64,000 nucleotides of DNA from Paractinoplanes bogorensis (GTDB lineage Bacteria; Actinomycetota; Actinomycetes; Mycobacteriales; Micromonosporaceae), in the NCBI RefSeq assembly GCF_018829635.1, contig NZ_JAHKKG010000019.1:62001-126000 (forward strand), written 5' to 3'. Shown here piece by piece: positions 51,808 to 59,913 of this stretch. The position numbers were made by a program, and so were the translations under genes. Positions within the stretch are counted from its first letter, which is position 1; the number at the start of each line of letters is the position of its first letter. Below the pieces are notes generated by a model that did no database searches, was not told the origin of the DNA, and worked only from the letters and a program-made list of their open reading frames with translations.

Positions 51808-52641
51808 ATGACGCTGGACAGACAGCCCGATACCGTACGGGCTCAGGACTGGCTCCTCGATCTGGCCCAGCGGCACCGGCTCTCTCCGACCCAGCGTCAG
51901 ATCGTGCAGCGCATGCTCGGCATGTTCCCCGACGTGGCGTTCCAGTCGACGATCGAGATCGCCGAGCAGGCCGGGGTGTCGCAGCCGACCGTCACCCGGC
52001 TGGCCACCGCGCTCGGTTTCGCCGGCTATCCCGAGTTCCGGACCGCGCTGCGCGAGGTGGTGCTGTCCCACCAGGGCGGTCCGGCGGTTCCGCACAGCGC
52101 CGTCGACCTGGAGATCGACAACCTTTCCGCCGTACGCCGTGAGCTCGACGCCCCGCGGCTGGCGCAAGCCGTCGAGTTGCTGGCGGCCACGACACCGCTC
52201 GGCGTGATCGGCCTGCGCGCCTCGGCCGCCCTGGCCGAGTATTTCGGATATTTCGCTCGTCGCGTTCTGCCCGCGGTGCAGGTGCACACCGACGCGAGCG
52301 TCCTCGACGACGCCGTGCTGGAGTTGCGGCAGCAGGGCGCGGGGGCGGTGCTCGTCTTCGCCATGCCCCGGTGCCCGGCCGCGACGGTGGGGGCGCTGCG
52401 GCTGGCCCGGCAGCTCGGCCTGCGGACCGTGGTGGTGGCCGACAGCCCGCTCGTCCCGTTCGCGGACGCCGCCGACGTGCTGCTCGTGGCCCCCGTCGGT
52501 ACCGGTCTGCTCTTCGACTCGCACGCGGCCGTGGTGGTGCTGGCGATCAGTCTGCTCGACGCGATCGCCGGCACCGACCCGGAGCGTACGCAGGAAAGGC
52601 TCGAGGCCCACGAGGCCTTGGTCGAACGCTGGGCCTTCTAA
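51808..52641 (+). CDS. RpiR-family regulator with SIS domain
   Basis: This is a 277-residue regulator. The N-terminal RpiR helix-turn-helix (LSPTQRQIVQRMLGMFPDVA, then STIEIAEQAGVSQPTVTRLA) is followed by a SIS phosphosugar-binding-like domain (about 110-260; GVIGLRASAALAEYFGYFAR, GAGAVLVFAMPRCPAATVGA). It is divergent from the cyclodeaminase-lyase operon with a 47-bp gap that includes the palindromic TTCGAA, so it likely controls that operon. Its 3' end overlaps the lipoprotein gene by 4 bp. Confidence 0.85.
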   Translation: MTLDRQPDTVRAQDWLLDLAQRHRLSPTQRQIVQRMLGMFPDVAFQSTIEIAEQAGVSQPTVTRLATALGFAGYPEFRTALREVVLSHQGGPAVPHSAVDLEIDNLSAVRRELDAPRLAQAVELLAATTPLGVIGLRASAALAEYFGYFARRVLPAVQVHTDASVLDDAVLELRQQGAGAVLVFAMPRCPAATVGALRLARQLGLRTVVVADSPLVPFADAADVLLVAPVGTGLLFDSHAAVVVLAISLLDAIAGTDPERTQERLEAHEALVERWAF

Positions 52642-53345
52642 GCGCCCGGCGTCTGGGGCAGGCACTCGGGCGACGTGCCCACCGTGCGCTGGATCCGCTT
52701 GAAGCTGCCGCCCTGGTATTCGTAGCGGTAGTTCAGCGTCAGGTTGGGGCACGACTTCGAGCCCTTGGCGCTGGTGCCGTAGCCGATGACCTCGATGACG
52801 CCGTTCTTGATGTTCACCTCTTGGACCACGGGCTCGTCCGCCTTGGCCACGTCCTCGAGCAGCACCCCGATGCGCTGGGCCCCGATCGGGTTGCCGGTGT
52901 TCTTGAAGATCTCGATCGTCGACGCCCAGTACGAGGTGGAGGCCTCGCACGTACGGGTGATGATCGTGTCCCGCACGCCGTCCTTGGTGACGTCCACCTG
53001 GGTGCCGGCCTGGATCACGATGTCCTGATTGTCGTAGGGGCAGCCCTTCATGTAGGGCACCCACTCGCTGTAGTCTCCGGCCTGGGTCGGCCTCTTCGTG
53101 GGCGTGGCCGTTTTGGTGGTCTTGACCGGCTCGACGGCCGGCTCGGTCGTGGGCGGCGTCGTGCTCGGAGCCGACGTCCGCGGGACACCCCCGAACCCGG
53201 TGTCCGGCTGTGCGCTCGCGCTCGTGGTGGTCTTCGGTGCCGCGTCCGGCGTCTCACCGCCGCTGCTGCACCCCGCGGTGACCGCGACTACCAATGCCAG
53301 GACGGCGACCTTCAAGTTTCCCCGTTGCATTTCCATGCCCGTCAA
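52638..53345 (-). CDS. putative lipoprotein of unknown function
   Basis: This is a 235-residue precursor with a lipobox VTAGC (Cys26), a Thr/Pro/Ser-rich linker (about 30-85) typical of surface tethers, and a globular C-terminal part with four Cys (MKGCPYDNQD, TRTCEAS, SKSCPNL, SPECLPQ). These could form two disulfides. I do not recognise the globular domain. In-frame ATG codons three and five residues downstream are possible starts. Confidence 0.68.
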   Translation of the reverse strand: MTGMEMQRGNLKVAVLALVVAVTAGCSSGGETPDAAPKTTTSASAQPDTGFGGVPRTSAPSTTPPTTEPAVEPVKTTKTATPTKRPTQAGDYSEWVPYMKGCPYDNQDIVIQAGTQVDVTKDGVRDTIITRTCEASTSYWASTIEIFKNTGNPIGAQRIGVLLEDVAKADEPVVQEVNIKNGVIEVIGYGTSAKGSKSCPNLTLNYRYEYQGGSFKRIQRTVGTSPECLPQTPGA

Positions 53346-53455
53346 ATTACGCAGCTCCGGGGGATCGTTGCTCCCCGATTTATGCCACCGCGGCGGTTCC
53401 GTCGGGCTGGCGACAGAAGCCTGCCCGACCGCCCCTCGGGGCCTACCCTCGCGCC

Positions 53456-54757
53456 ATGGATGTCGCGGTTGCCGGAGCCGGGCCGACAGGTTTGTTCACC
53501 GCGGTGGCACTCGCCCGCCGCGGCCATCGGGTGACCGTGGTCGATCGGGATCCCGGACCGGCCGCCGACGGGTCGTGGGAGCGCCGCGGGGTCATGCAGT
53601 TCCACCACCCGCACGGGTTCCGGCCGCAGATCGCCGAGGCCCTGTCCGCCGAGATGCCCGAGATGCTGACCGCCCTCGGCGACGCCGGGGCCGGCCAGAT
53701 CGTCTTCCCGGGTTCCCCGTTCCCGGCCCTGCGGTGCCGGCGCGCGGTGTTCGAGCAGGTGCTGCGGGCCTTCGCCGCCGCCGAACCCGGGGTCGAGCTG
53801 CGGTCCGGCCACGTCGACGATGTGCTGCGCTCGGGCGGCCGGGCCACCGGCCTGCGCGTCGACGGCCACGACCTGCCGGCCGATCTGGTGATCAACGCCG
53901 CCGGCCGGGCCGCCCGCCTGGCCGACGACCTGCGCGTGCCGGGGGAGGGCGGAGACTGCGGTTTCGCGTACGTCTCCCGGCAGTACTCGCTGCTCCCCGG
54001 CGCCGAGTTCGGCCCGATGAACGCCCCGGTCGGCAACATCAAGACCCAGTCGGGCTACCTGGTCGCGATCTTCGTGCACGACCGTCGCACGTTCTCGGCC
54101 CTGTTCATCCGTCCCGCCGACGACCGCCGCTTCCTCGCACTCCGCTTCACCGAGGTCTTCGAGACCGCCGCCGCGGCCGTGCCCGCCCTGGCCGACTGGG
54201 TGACTCCGTCGCGCAGCACGCCGATCACGCCGGTGCAGCCGGGTGGCCGGCTCCACAACACGTACCGGGGTCAGCTCGACGCGGCCGGCCGGGTCGGCCT
54301 GCCCGGGTTGCTGCACGTCGGCGACGCCGTCTGCACCACCAACCCGTCGGCGGGCCGGGGCATCGCCGTCGCGCTGCGCCAGGCGGTGGCCCTGCTGCGC
54401 CTGATCGACGAGTATCCGGGCGACCCCGCCGCGGCCGCGCAGGCCTTCGACGAGTGGTGCGACTCCCACGTACGCCCGTGGTTCGACGACCACGTCTACT
54501 GGGACACCGACCTGCTGCGCCGCTGGTCGGGCGGCGACGTCGACGTGACCCGCCGGCTGCCCAGCGACCTGATCATGGAAGCCACCGAGGTCGACCCGAC
54601 TCTGTTGCGCGTGGTCGGCCCGTACATGGCCATGCAGGCCCTGCCCGCCACCCTCGACGAGATCGAGCCGCAGGCCCGGGCCCTGTACGCCCGCGGCTGG
54701 CGCCCGCCCCCACATCCCGGCCCGACCCGCGACGAGCTGGCCGAGCTCATCGCGTGA
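53456..54757 (+). CDS. FAD-dependent oxidoreductase / monooxygenase
   Basis: This is a 433-residue flavoprotein with the N-terminal dinucleotide motif DVAVAGAGPTGLFTAVALARR, the DG-like motif DLPADLVINAAGRAARL and the FAD phosphate motif LLHVGDAVCTTNPSAGRGIA. It resembles the group of actinobacterial FAD-binding oxidoreductases related to aromatic hydroxylases and halogenases. The Trp-x-Trp-x-x-Ile of halogenases is absent. The ATG at 53456 gives a normal Rossmann start. The substrate is unknown. Confidence 0.82.
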   Translation: MDVAVAGAGPTGLFTAVALARRGHRVTVVDRDPGPAADGSWERRGVMQFHHPHGFRPQIAEALSAEMPEMLTALGDAGAGQIVFPGSPFPALRCRRAVFEQVLRAFAAAEPGVELRSGHVDDVLRSGGRATGLRVDGHDLPADLVINAAGRAARLADDLRVPGEGGDCGFAYVSRQYSLLPGAEFGPMNAPVGNIKTQSGYLVAIFVHDRRTFSALFIRPADDRRFLALRFTEVFETAAAAVPALADWVTPSRSTPITPVQPGGRLHNTYRGQLDAAGRVGLPGLLHVGDAVCTTNPSAGRGIAVALRQAVALLRLIDEYPGDPAAAAQAFDEWCDSHVRPWFDDHVYWDTDLLRRWSGGDVDVTRRLPSDLIMEATEVDPTLLRVVGPYMAMQALPATLDEIEPQARALYARGWRPPPHPGPTRDELAELIA

Positions 54758-54809
54758 TTGCCCGGCCTGGCTACCCTGGCGGCAATCCACTGTAGATGAG
54801 GTGCCGGCC

Positions 54810-55331
54810 GTGAACCTCGCTGCCATTGTGATCTCGCTCTTCGCTCTCGCCGTCTCCGCCCTGGTCGGATTTCGCCAGCTCAGTTCCATGCGGACGGCGA
54901 ACAGCACGGTGGTGGCCATCGAGCTGCTCACCCGGGAATGCCGCAGCGACGAGTTCCTGATCAGCGAGGAGTTCGTGCTTCGCGAGCTGCCGGGCCTTCC
55001 GCTCGACAACGGCCTCGAAGGCTTGTCACCCGAGCAGCGGCGTCACGTCAGCCGCATCGCGCTGTATTTCAGCAGTCTCGGAGCGATGGCCGTGATGGGC
55101 GGGATCGAAACCAGGATGATTGTCGGGCTGGTGCCGGCTCGCGCTCGTCGCGCCTGGGCGGCCCTCGAGCCGATGATTCTCGCCGAGCGCCGGCTGGGGA
55201 CGCCGACATATCTCTCGTTCTTCGAGCATCTCGTCTGTCTCATCGGCGACGCCGACCCGACCCGGCATCACGAGAGGCTCGGGCTGCGCAGGTTGGAGGC
55301 TCCTTCCGCCCCAGCTGTCGGCGGTCCGTAA
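54810..55331 (+). CDS. small membrane-anchored protein of unknown function
   Basis: This is a 173-residue protein with one N-terminal transmembrane segment (LAAIVISLFALAVSALVGF) and a helical cytoplasmic part, reminiscent of DUF4760-type proteins. The GTG at 54810 is favoured over the GTG at 54801 because GATGAGG lies at a suitable distance. No neighbours suggest a function. Confidence 0.65.
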   Translation: MNLAAIVISLFALAVSALVGFRQLSSMRTANSTVVAIELLTRECRSDEFLISEEFVLRELPGLPLDNGLEGLSPEQRRHVSRIALYFSSLGAMAVMGGIETRMIVGLVPARARRAWAALEPMILAERRLGTPTYLSFFEHLVCLIGDADPTRHHERLGLRRLEAPSAPAVGGP

Positions 55332-55384
55332 ACGTCCGGCCCCGTTCGAGGCGTCTGAGGAGATGAAGGCGCACGAACACGGGG

Positions 55385-55903
55385 GTGGGCGAGTTGGACG
55401 GCGGATTCGAGGAGTACGTGCGAGCGCGCGGCGATGCACTGCGCCGCTTCGCCTACGTGCTCTGCGGCGACCGGCACCTGGGCGAAGACCTCGTGCAGGA
55501 GGTGCTGGTCAGGGCCTACCGCCGCTGGCCGTCGATCGAGCACGAGCAGCCCGACCGCTATCTGCGCACCGCCCTGGTCCGCTCCCACGTGTCCTGGCTA
55601 CGCGTCCGCTCCCATCGCGAGCGCCCACAAGAGATCAACACCGATTTCCCCGTACGCGATGACTTCGCCCACGACCAGGCCGAGCGCGACGATCTGTGGC
55701 CGCGCCTGGGCCGGCTCACCCGGGCGCAGCGCGCGGTGCTGGTGCTGCGCTACTACGAAGATCTCGACGACCGCCAGATCGCCGACGTGCTGCGCTGCTC
55801 ACCCGCCACCGTCCGGGTGCACGCCTTCCGCGGCCTGGCCCGATTACGCGCCGAGCTGTCGCCGACGACCGTGCCCTCCGCTTCGAAGGGAGCAAACCTG
55901 TGA
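55385..55903 (+). CDS. RNA polymerase ECF sigma factor, SigE family
   Basis: This is a 172-residue ECF sigma factor. It has region 2 (GFEEYVRARGDALRRFAYVL, HLGEDLVQEVLVRAYRRWP) and region 4 (RLTRAQRAVLVLRYYEDLDD, RQIADVLRCSPATVRVHAFR). The GTG start lies 54 bp after the previous gene. Its stop overlaps the next gene's GTG (GTGA). It is the paralogue of the sigma factor at 9654-10172 but here the sigma gene comes first. Confidence 0.85.
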   Translation: MGELDGGFEEYVRARGDALRRFAYVLCGDRHLGEDLVQEVLVRAYRRWPSIEHEQPDRYLRTALVRSHVSWLRVRSHRERPQEINTDFPVRDDFAHDQAERDDLWPRLGRLTRAQRAVLVLRYYEDLDDRQIADVLRCSPATVRVHAFRGLARLRAELSPTTVPSASKGANL

Positions 55904-56859
55904 CGCTGGAAGAGGACCTGCGAACCACCCTGCACGATCGGGCCGCGCGCCCGCCGTCGCAGCCCGACCCCGACCTGTGGGAAAAGGTCGTCGACGGCGT
56001 GTGGCGCCGCCGTCGCCGCCACCGGGCGGTCGCGATGGGGGGCGCCGCTCTTGCCCTGGTCGCCGTCGCCACCGTGCCCCCGCTGCTGGCCCATCGCTCC
56101 GCTCCGCCCCCGCCTCAGCCCGCCGTATCACCGCCGCCCCGGGTGCAGCAGCCCGACTTCCCCTTGCGACCCGACTGGGTCCCACCCTCCGCGGGCACTC
56201 CGACGGTGACGCAGCTCGGCCCGAACAGCCATCTCAGTTACGAGCGCGGCACCTCGGTCCTGAACGCCGAGATCGGCCCGCTGGAGCCCGACTGGGAGGT
56301 CGAGGCCACCGACGAGCACACCACCACCGTCAACGGCCGCTCCGCTCTGGTGCATGCCGCCGACACCTACGACGGCGCAACCCCCGGCGACCGCTTCGTC
56401 GGTGTGCGCTGGCGACTCTCCGACGGCCGCAGGGTCCAGGTGCTGAGCCTGGGCAACCGCACCGAGGCCGACGTGCTGCGATTCGCGCGGGGCCTGACCC
56501 CCGGCACCGTCCCGGCCGCCCCGTCGCCGTTCACGTTCGCGTCGGTGCCACCCGGCCTGACCCTGCAACACCAGAGCGCCGGCTTCGTCTGCCTGGCGCC
56601 CCCTTCGATCGTCGCCGAGTCCCGCCAGCCGACCGGCCTGTGCATAGGTGTCACCTCCGAACCCGACAACCGGGGCAGCGCCCCCGACACTGTCACGGTC
56701 AACGGCCGGCTGGCCGCCTACTACTCCGACAGCGCAGCCCTCGACGTCGACCTGGGTTACGGCCGCACCCTCCAGCTGACCTGGGACGACAGCGGTCCCA
56801 CAGCCATGACCCGAGAGGAGGCGCTCCACTTCGCCGCCGGCATAACGGTGCGCTCATGA
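55900..56859 (+). CDS. membrane protein paired with ECF sigma factor
   Basis: This is a 319-residue protein with a 40-residue cytoplasmic part (LEEDLRTTLHDRAARPPSQP, DPDLWEKVVDGVWRRRRRHR), one transmembrane segment (about 45-63), a Pro-rich linker and a 230-residue extracytoplasmic domain. As in the first pair, the HxxxCxxC zinc motif is absent. A sensory or anti-sigma role is inferred from the translational coupling to the sigma gene. Confidence 0.68.
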   Translation: MTLEEDLRTTLHDRAARPPSQPDPDLWEKVVDGVWRRRRRHRAVAMGGAALALVAVATVPPLLAHRSAPPPPQPAVSPPPRVQQPDFPLRPDWVPPSAGTPTVTQLGPNSHLSYERGTSVLNAEIGPLEPDWEVEATDEHTTTVNGRSALVHAADTYDGATPGDRFVGVRWRLSDGRRVQVLSLGNRTEADVLRFARGLTPGTVPAAPSPFTFASVPPGLTLQHQSAGFVCLAPPSIVAESRQPTGLCIGVTSEPDNRGSAPDTVTVNGRLAAYYSDSAALDVDLGYGRTLQLTWDDSGPTAMTREEALHFAAGITVRS

Positions 56860-56878
56860 CCCGTAGTAGGTTGCGACG

Positions 56879-57382
56879 ATGATCGACGGCCGCAGTGATC
56901 AGCCGCTGCTGTTCCTTGACGTTGACGGTCCGCTGATCCCGTTTCGTGCGCGCGCGGTGGCGCGTCCACACTCCGACCTCTCGGACAATCCGCTGGTCGA
57001 CCGGCTGGACCCGGCGGACGGGCGCCGCCTGATCGACCTGGGATGTCAGCTGGTCTGGGCCACGACGTGGATGGCCGACGCCAACGAGGTGATCGCGCCC
57101 CGGCTCGGCCTGCCCGCACTGCCGATCGTGGACTTCCCGGACGACGATGACGAGCCCAGGGGCGGCCTGCACTGGAAGACGAGCCACCTCACCCGTTGGG
57201 CGGCCGAGCGCCCCTTCATCTGGCTCGACGACGAGATCACCGACACCGACTGGCAGTGGGTGCGAGACCACTATCAGGGCGCGGCGCTGCTGCACCGCGT
57301 CGATCCGTTCGCCGGGCTGAGCGACGCTGACTTCGCCACCGTCCGCCGGTGGCTCGAGACTCGACGGACCAGCGTCCGCTAG
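56879..57382 (+). CDS. HAD-like hydrolase domain protein
   Basis: This is a 167-residue protein with the HAD motif I DVDGP in LLFLDVDGPLIPF, motif II Thr in LVWATTWMADAN and motif IV-like FIWLDDEITDTD. Such short HAD proteins in actinomycetes may be phosphatases or inactive nucleic-acid-end processing relatives. The catalytic Asp pair is intact. Its stop overlaps the convergent TPP-enzyme gene by 4 bp. Confidence 0.72.
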   Translation: MIDGRSDQPLLFLDVDGPLIPFRARAVARPHSDLSDNPLVDRLDPADGRRLIDLGCQLVWATTWMADANEVIAPRLGLPALPIVDFPDDDDEPRGGLHWKTSHLTRWAAERPFIWLDDEITDTDWQWVRDHYQGAALLHRVDPFAGLSDADFATVRRWLETRRTSVR

Positions 57383-59013
57383 TGGCCGCGGAACGCCTCC
57401 TCCAACCACCACGACGGCTTGCCGGGGGCGACCTTCGCGTCCACCACCATCGGCTCCGCGCGGGGACCGGCCAGCCACGCCGCGACCGGCGCCAGGTCGG
57501 ACGGCTGCCGCACCGTCACCGCCGAGCAGCCGTAGCCGCGGGCGATCGACGCCAGGTCGGTCGGCGGGAACTGGACCGTCGACAGGGGATGGCCGTGCGG
57601 CCCGAAATGGTGGACCTCGGCCCCGTACGCCTCGTCGTTGTAGACCACGATCAGCATGCCCACGCCCAGGCGCCGCACGGTTTCCAGCTCGGCGATGCTC
57701 ATCAGGAACCCGCCGTCGCCGCAGGCCGCCACCGGCACCCGGTCCGGCATGGCCAGTGCCGCCCCCAGCGCCGACGCCAGTCCCAGCCCGACCGACTGGA
57801 ACGCCTGCGTGAAGCAGAAGCCCCGGTGATCCGGAACGGTCAGGAACATCGACGGGTAGCCCATGAAGTTGCCCGAGTCGACCGCGATCAGCCGTTCCCG
57901 GGGGAGCAGGTCGTCGAGGGCGATGCTGAACGTGCGCGGGTCGATGTGGGTGGTGTCCCCGTCGTCGTCGTACGAGACGTCGCGCCACCGGCCTTGATAA
58001 ACAAGCTTTTCCCGTACGCCCGGAGTCCGGTACCCGAGGTTCGGCTCCGGCAGCGCCGCCCGTACGGCCCGGGCCGTGCTTCCGACGTCTCCGACCACGC
58101 CCAGGTCGACGCGGTGGTGGGCGCCCAGCGCGGCCGGGTCGAGGTCGACCTGCACCACCGTGGCCGACGACCCGACCAGCGCGCCGTGCCGGGTCGTCCA
58201 CATGTTCAGCGAGGCGCCCCACCCGACCACGACGTCCGCGTCCTCGATCAGCGACGCCGCCAGGGGAGTGGCGAACCCGCCGGACACGTCGAGGTTCCAC
58301 GAGTTGCCCGCGAACAGTCCTTTGGCCGCGGCCGACGTCGCCAGCAGCGCCCCGCACGACGACGCCAGGGAGGCCAGTTTGTCCTGGGCGCCGACCGCAC
58401 CCCGCCCGGCGATGAAGACCGGTCGTTCGGCCGCGGCGAGCAGGGCGGCCAGCGCCACCACGGCGTCGTCGTTGGCCTGGGGGCGTTCCACCGCGACCGC
58501 GGCCATCGGTTCGGTCCGGTCGGCCGGGGACGCCTGCACGTCGAGCGGCAGGTTCAGCACGACCGTGCGCCGTTCGCCCGCGGCCAGCCGCCATGCCCGT
58601 ACGGTGTCGGAAACCGCCGTGGCCGCCCCGTGCACCCGATCGCTGGACGCTCCCACCGCGCGGGCCAGCGCCTCCTGGTCGACGCGGAAGTTCGAGCGCA
58701 GCGCGGTGGCCGCCGGCTCGGCCGCCAGCACCAGCAGCGGTGTGCGGCTCTTGGCGGCCTCGGCGATCCCGGTCATCGCGTTGGTCAGCCCGCAGCCCTG
58801 ATGCACGGTGACCACGCCGACCCGGCCGCTGATCCGGGCGTACGCGTCGGCCGCGGTCGCCGCCCCGGCCTCGTGCCGTGTCGCCACGTAGCGGGCGCCG
58901 TGCTCCACCAGCGCGTTGGTGACGTGGAAGTTGCCGCTGCCGACCACCCCGAACACATGCCGGGCGCCGAGCCGGGCCAGCGTGGCACCGACCACGTCGG
59001 CGACGGTGGTCAT
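57379..59013 (-). CDS. TPP-dependent decarboxylase/synthase (acetolactate synthase fold)
   Basis: This is a 544-residue thiamine-diphosphate enzyme with the three-domain fold. The activating Glu is in TRHEAGAATAADAYAR. The central domain has ERPVFIAGRGAVGAQ. The cofactor motif is ACGDGGFLMSIAELETV with the Asn in VVYNDEAYGAEV. It is related to benzoylformate decarboxylase, acetolactate synthase and similar enzymes; the exact reaction cannot be read. The ATG overlaps the cyclase stop, so both form an operon. One TTTTCCCGTACG word lies on the antisense strand. Confidence 0.85.
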   Translation of the reverse strand: MTTVADVVGATLARLGARHVFGVVGSGNFHVTNALVEHGARYVATRHEAGAATAADAYARISGRVGVVTVHQGCGLTNAMTGIAEAAKSRTPLLVLAAEPAATALRSNFRVDQEALARAVGASSDRVHGAATAVSDTVRAWRLAAGERRTVVLNLPLDVQASPADRTEPMAAVAVERPQANDDAVVALAALLAAAERPVFIAGRGAVGAQDKLASLASSCGALLATSAAAKGLFAGNSWNLDVSGGFATPLAASLIEDADVVVGWGASLNMWTTRHGALVGSSATVVQVDLDPAALGAHHRVDLGVVGDVGSTARAVRAALPEPNLGYRTPGVREKLVYQGRWRDVSYDDDGDTTHIDPRTFSIALDDLLPRERLIAVDSGNFMGYPSMFLTVPDHRGFCFTQAFQSVGLGLASALGAALAMPDRVPVAACGDGGFLMSIAELETVRRLGVGMLIVVYNDEAYGAEVHHFGPHGHPLSTVQFPPTDLASIARGYGCSAVTVRQPSDLAPVAAWLAGPRAEPMVVDAKVAPGKPSWWLEEAFRGH

Positions 59014-59783
59014 CTCTCGACCAGGGCCAGCACGCGGGTCGGGCTGCCGGATCCGCCGACGATCGGCAGCGGGGCCGCGATCACCACCGCCCCGGCCGGC
59101 GGGAGCGAGGCCAGGTTCTGCAGCTGGGTCAGGCCGTATTTGCCGGCGCCGAGCACGTACGAGTGGCAGGGGAACGCCGGGTCGAACCCGAAGGCCTGGC
59201 CCGCGTCGGTGCCGACCGTTTCCACGCCGACCCCGATCACCGGGGCCTCCTCGGCCAGCCACTTGGCGCACTCGGGCGAGATGCCGGGCGTGTGCGGGCC
59301 GGTTTCGTTCGCGTTGAGATAGCCGGCCTGATCGTTCGAGCGGGCGTCCCAGCCCGTACGGACAAGAAGCCACCCGCCCGCCGGCAGCGGCCCGTGCTCC
59401 GACTCCCAGGCGCGGATGTCGGCGATCTCGAGCAGGAAGTCGGGGTCGGCCGCGACGCGCCCGGACACGTCGACCACCGCGGCCGGGGCGACCAGCTTGA
59501 GCGGGGCGATCTGCGAGACGTCCTCGCCGTCGCGGGCGGTCACCCAGTGCACGGGCGCGTCCAGGTGGGTGCCGGTGTGCTCACCTGTGTGGATGTTGTT
59601 CCAGTACCAGGCGGGCCCGCGGTCGTCGTAGCGGCTGATCTCCTCGAGACCGAACGGGATGGTGTCGACGAACGGCGGCGGCAGCTTGAGGATCGGCGTT
59701 TCGCTGGACAGCGGCGCGGTGAGGTCCACCACCTCGATCGAGCCGGTCCGGATCGCCCCCACGAGCTCCTGCAGAACGCTCAT
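59010..59783 (-). CDS. cyclase-family (kynurenine-formamidase-like) metal hydrolase
   Basis: This is a 257-residue protein with the metal motif HTGTHLDAPVHW (HxGTHxDxPxH) of the cyclase/formamidase family and a second region GVGVETVGTDAGQAF. Family members hydrolyse N-formyl-kynurenine, isatin or carbamoyl-type amides. The ATG 59783 has GTGGAG upstream; GTG codons directly before it are less likely. It is the first gene of an operon with the TPP enzyme. Hydrolysis of a cyclic amide followed by decarboxylation of a 2-oxo acid is a plausible order. Confidence 0.8.
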   Translation of the reverse strand: MSVLQELVGAIRTGSIEVVDLTAPLSSETPILKLPPPFVDTIPFGLEEISRYDDRGPAWYWNNIHTGEHTGTHLDAPVHWVTARDGEDVSQIAPLKLVAPAAVVDVSGRVAADPDFLLEIADIRAWESEHGPLPAGGWLLVRTGWDARSNDQAGYLNANETGPHTPGISPECAKWLAEEAPVIGVGVETVGTDAGQAFGFDPAFPCHSYVLGAGKYGLTQLQNLASLPPAGAVVIAAPLPIVGGSGSPTRVLALVER

Positions 59784-59913
59784 CACCACTCCACCCTGTG
59801 ATCACCGCCACGTCGCCCGCAGCCTACGGTGTGCGGGCACACATCCGGGAGCGGCTGTTCGGCCGGGTAGGGGAGTGCCGGAACCTTTACATAGGCCAAG
59901 TATTTTGTCGGGC

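Noticed and set aside
59870..59913. ECF-type promoter (GGAAC) before the GAF-PP2C gene
   Set aside because: GGAAC is present but no matching -10 element lies at the usual 16-17 bp distance.
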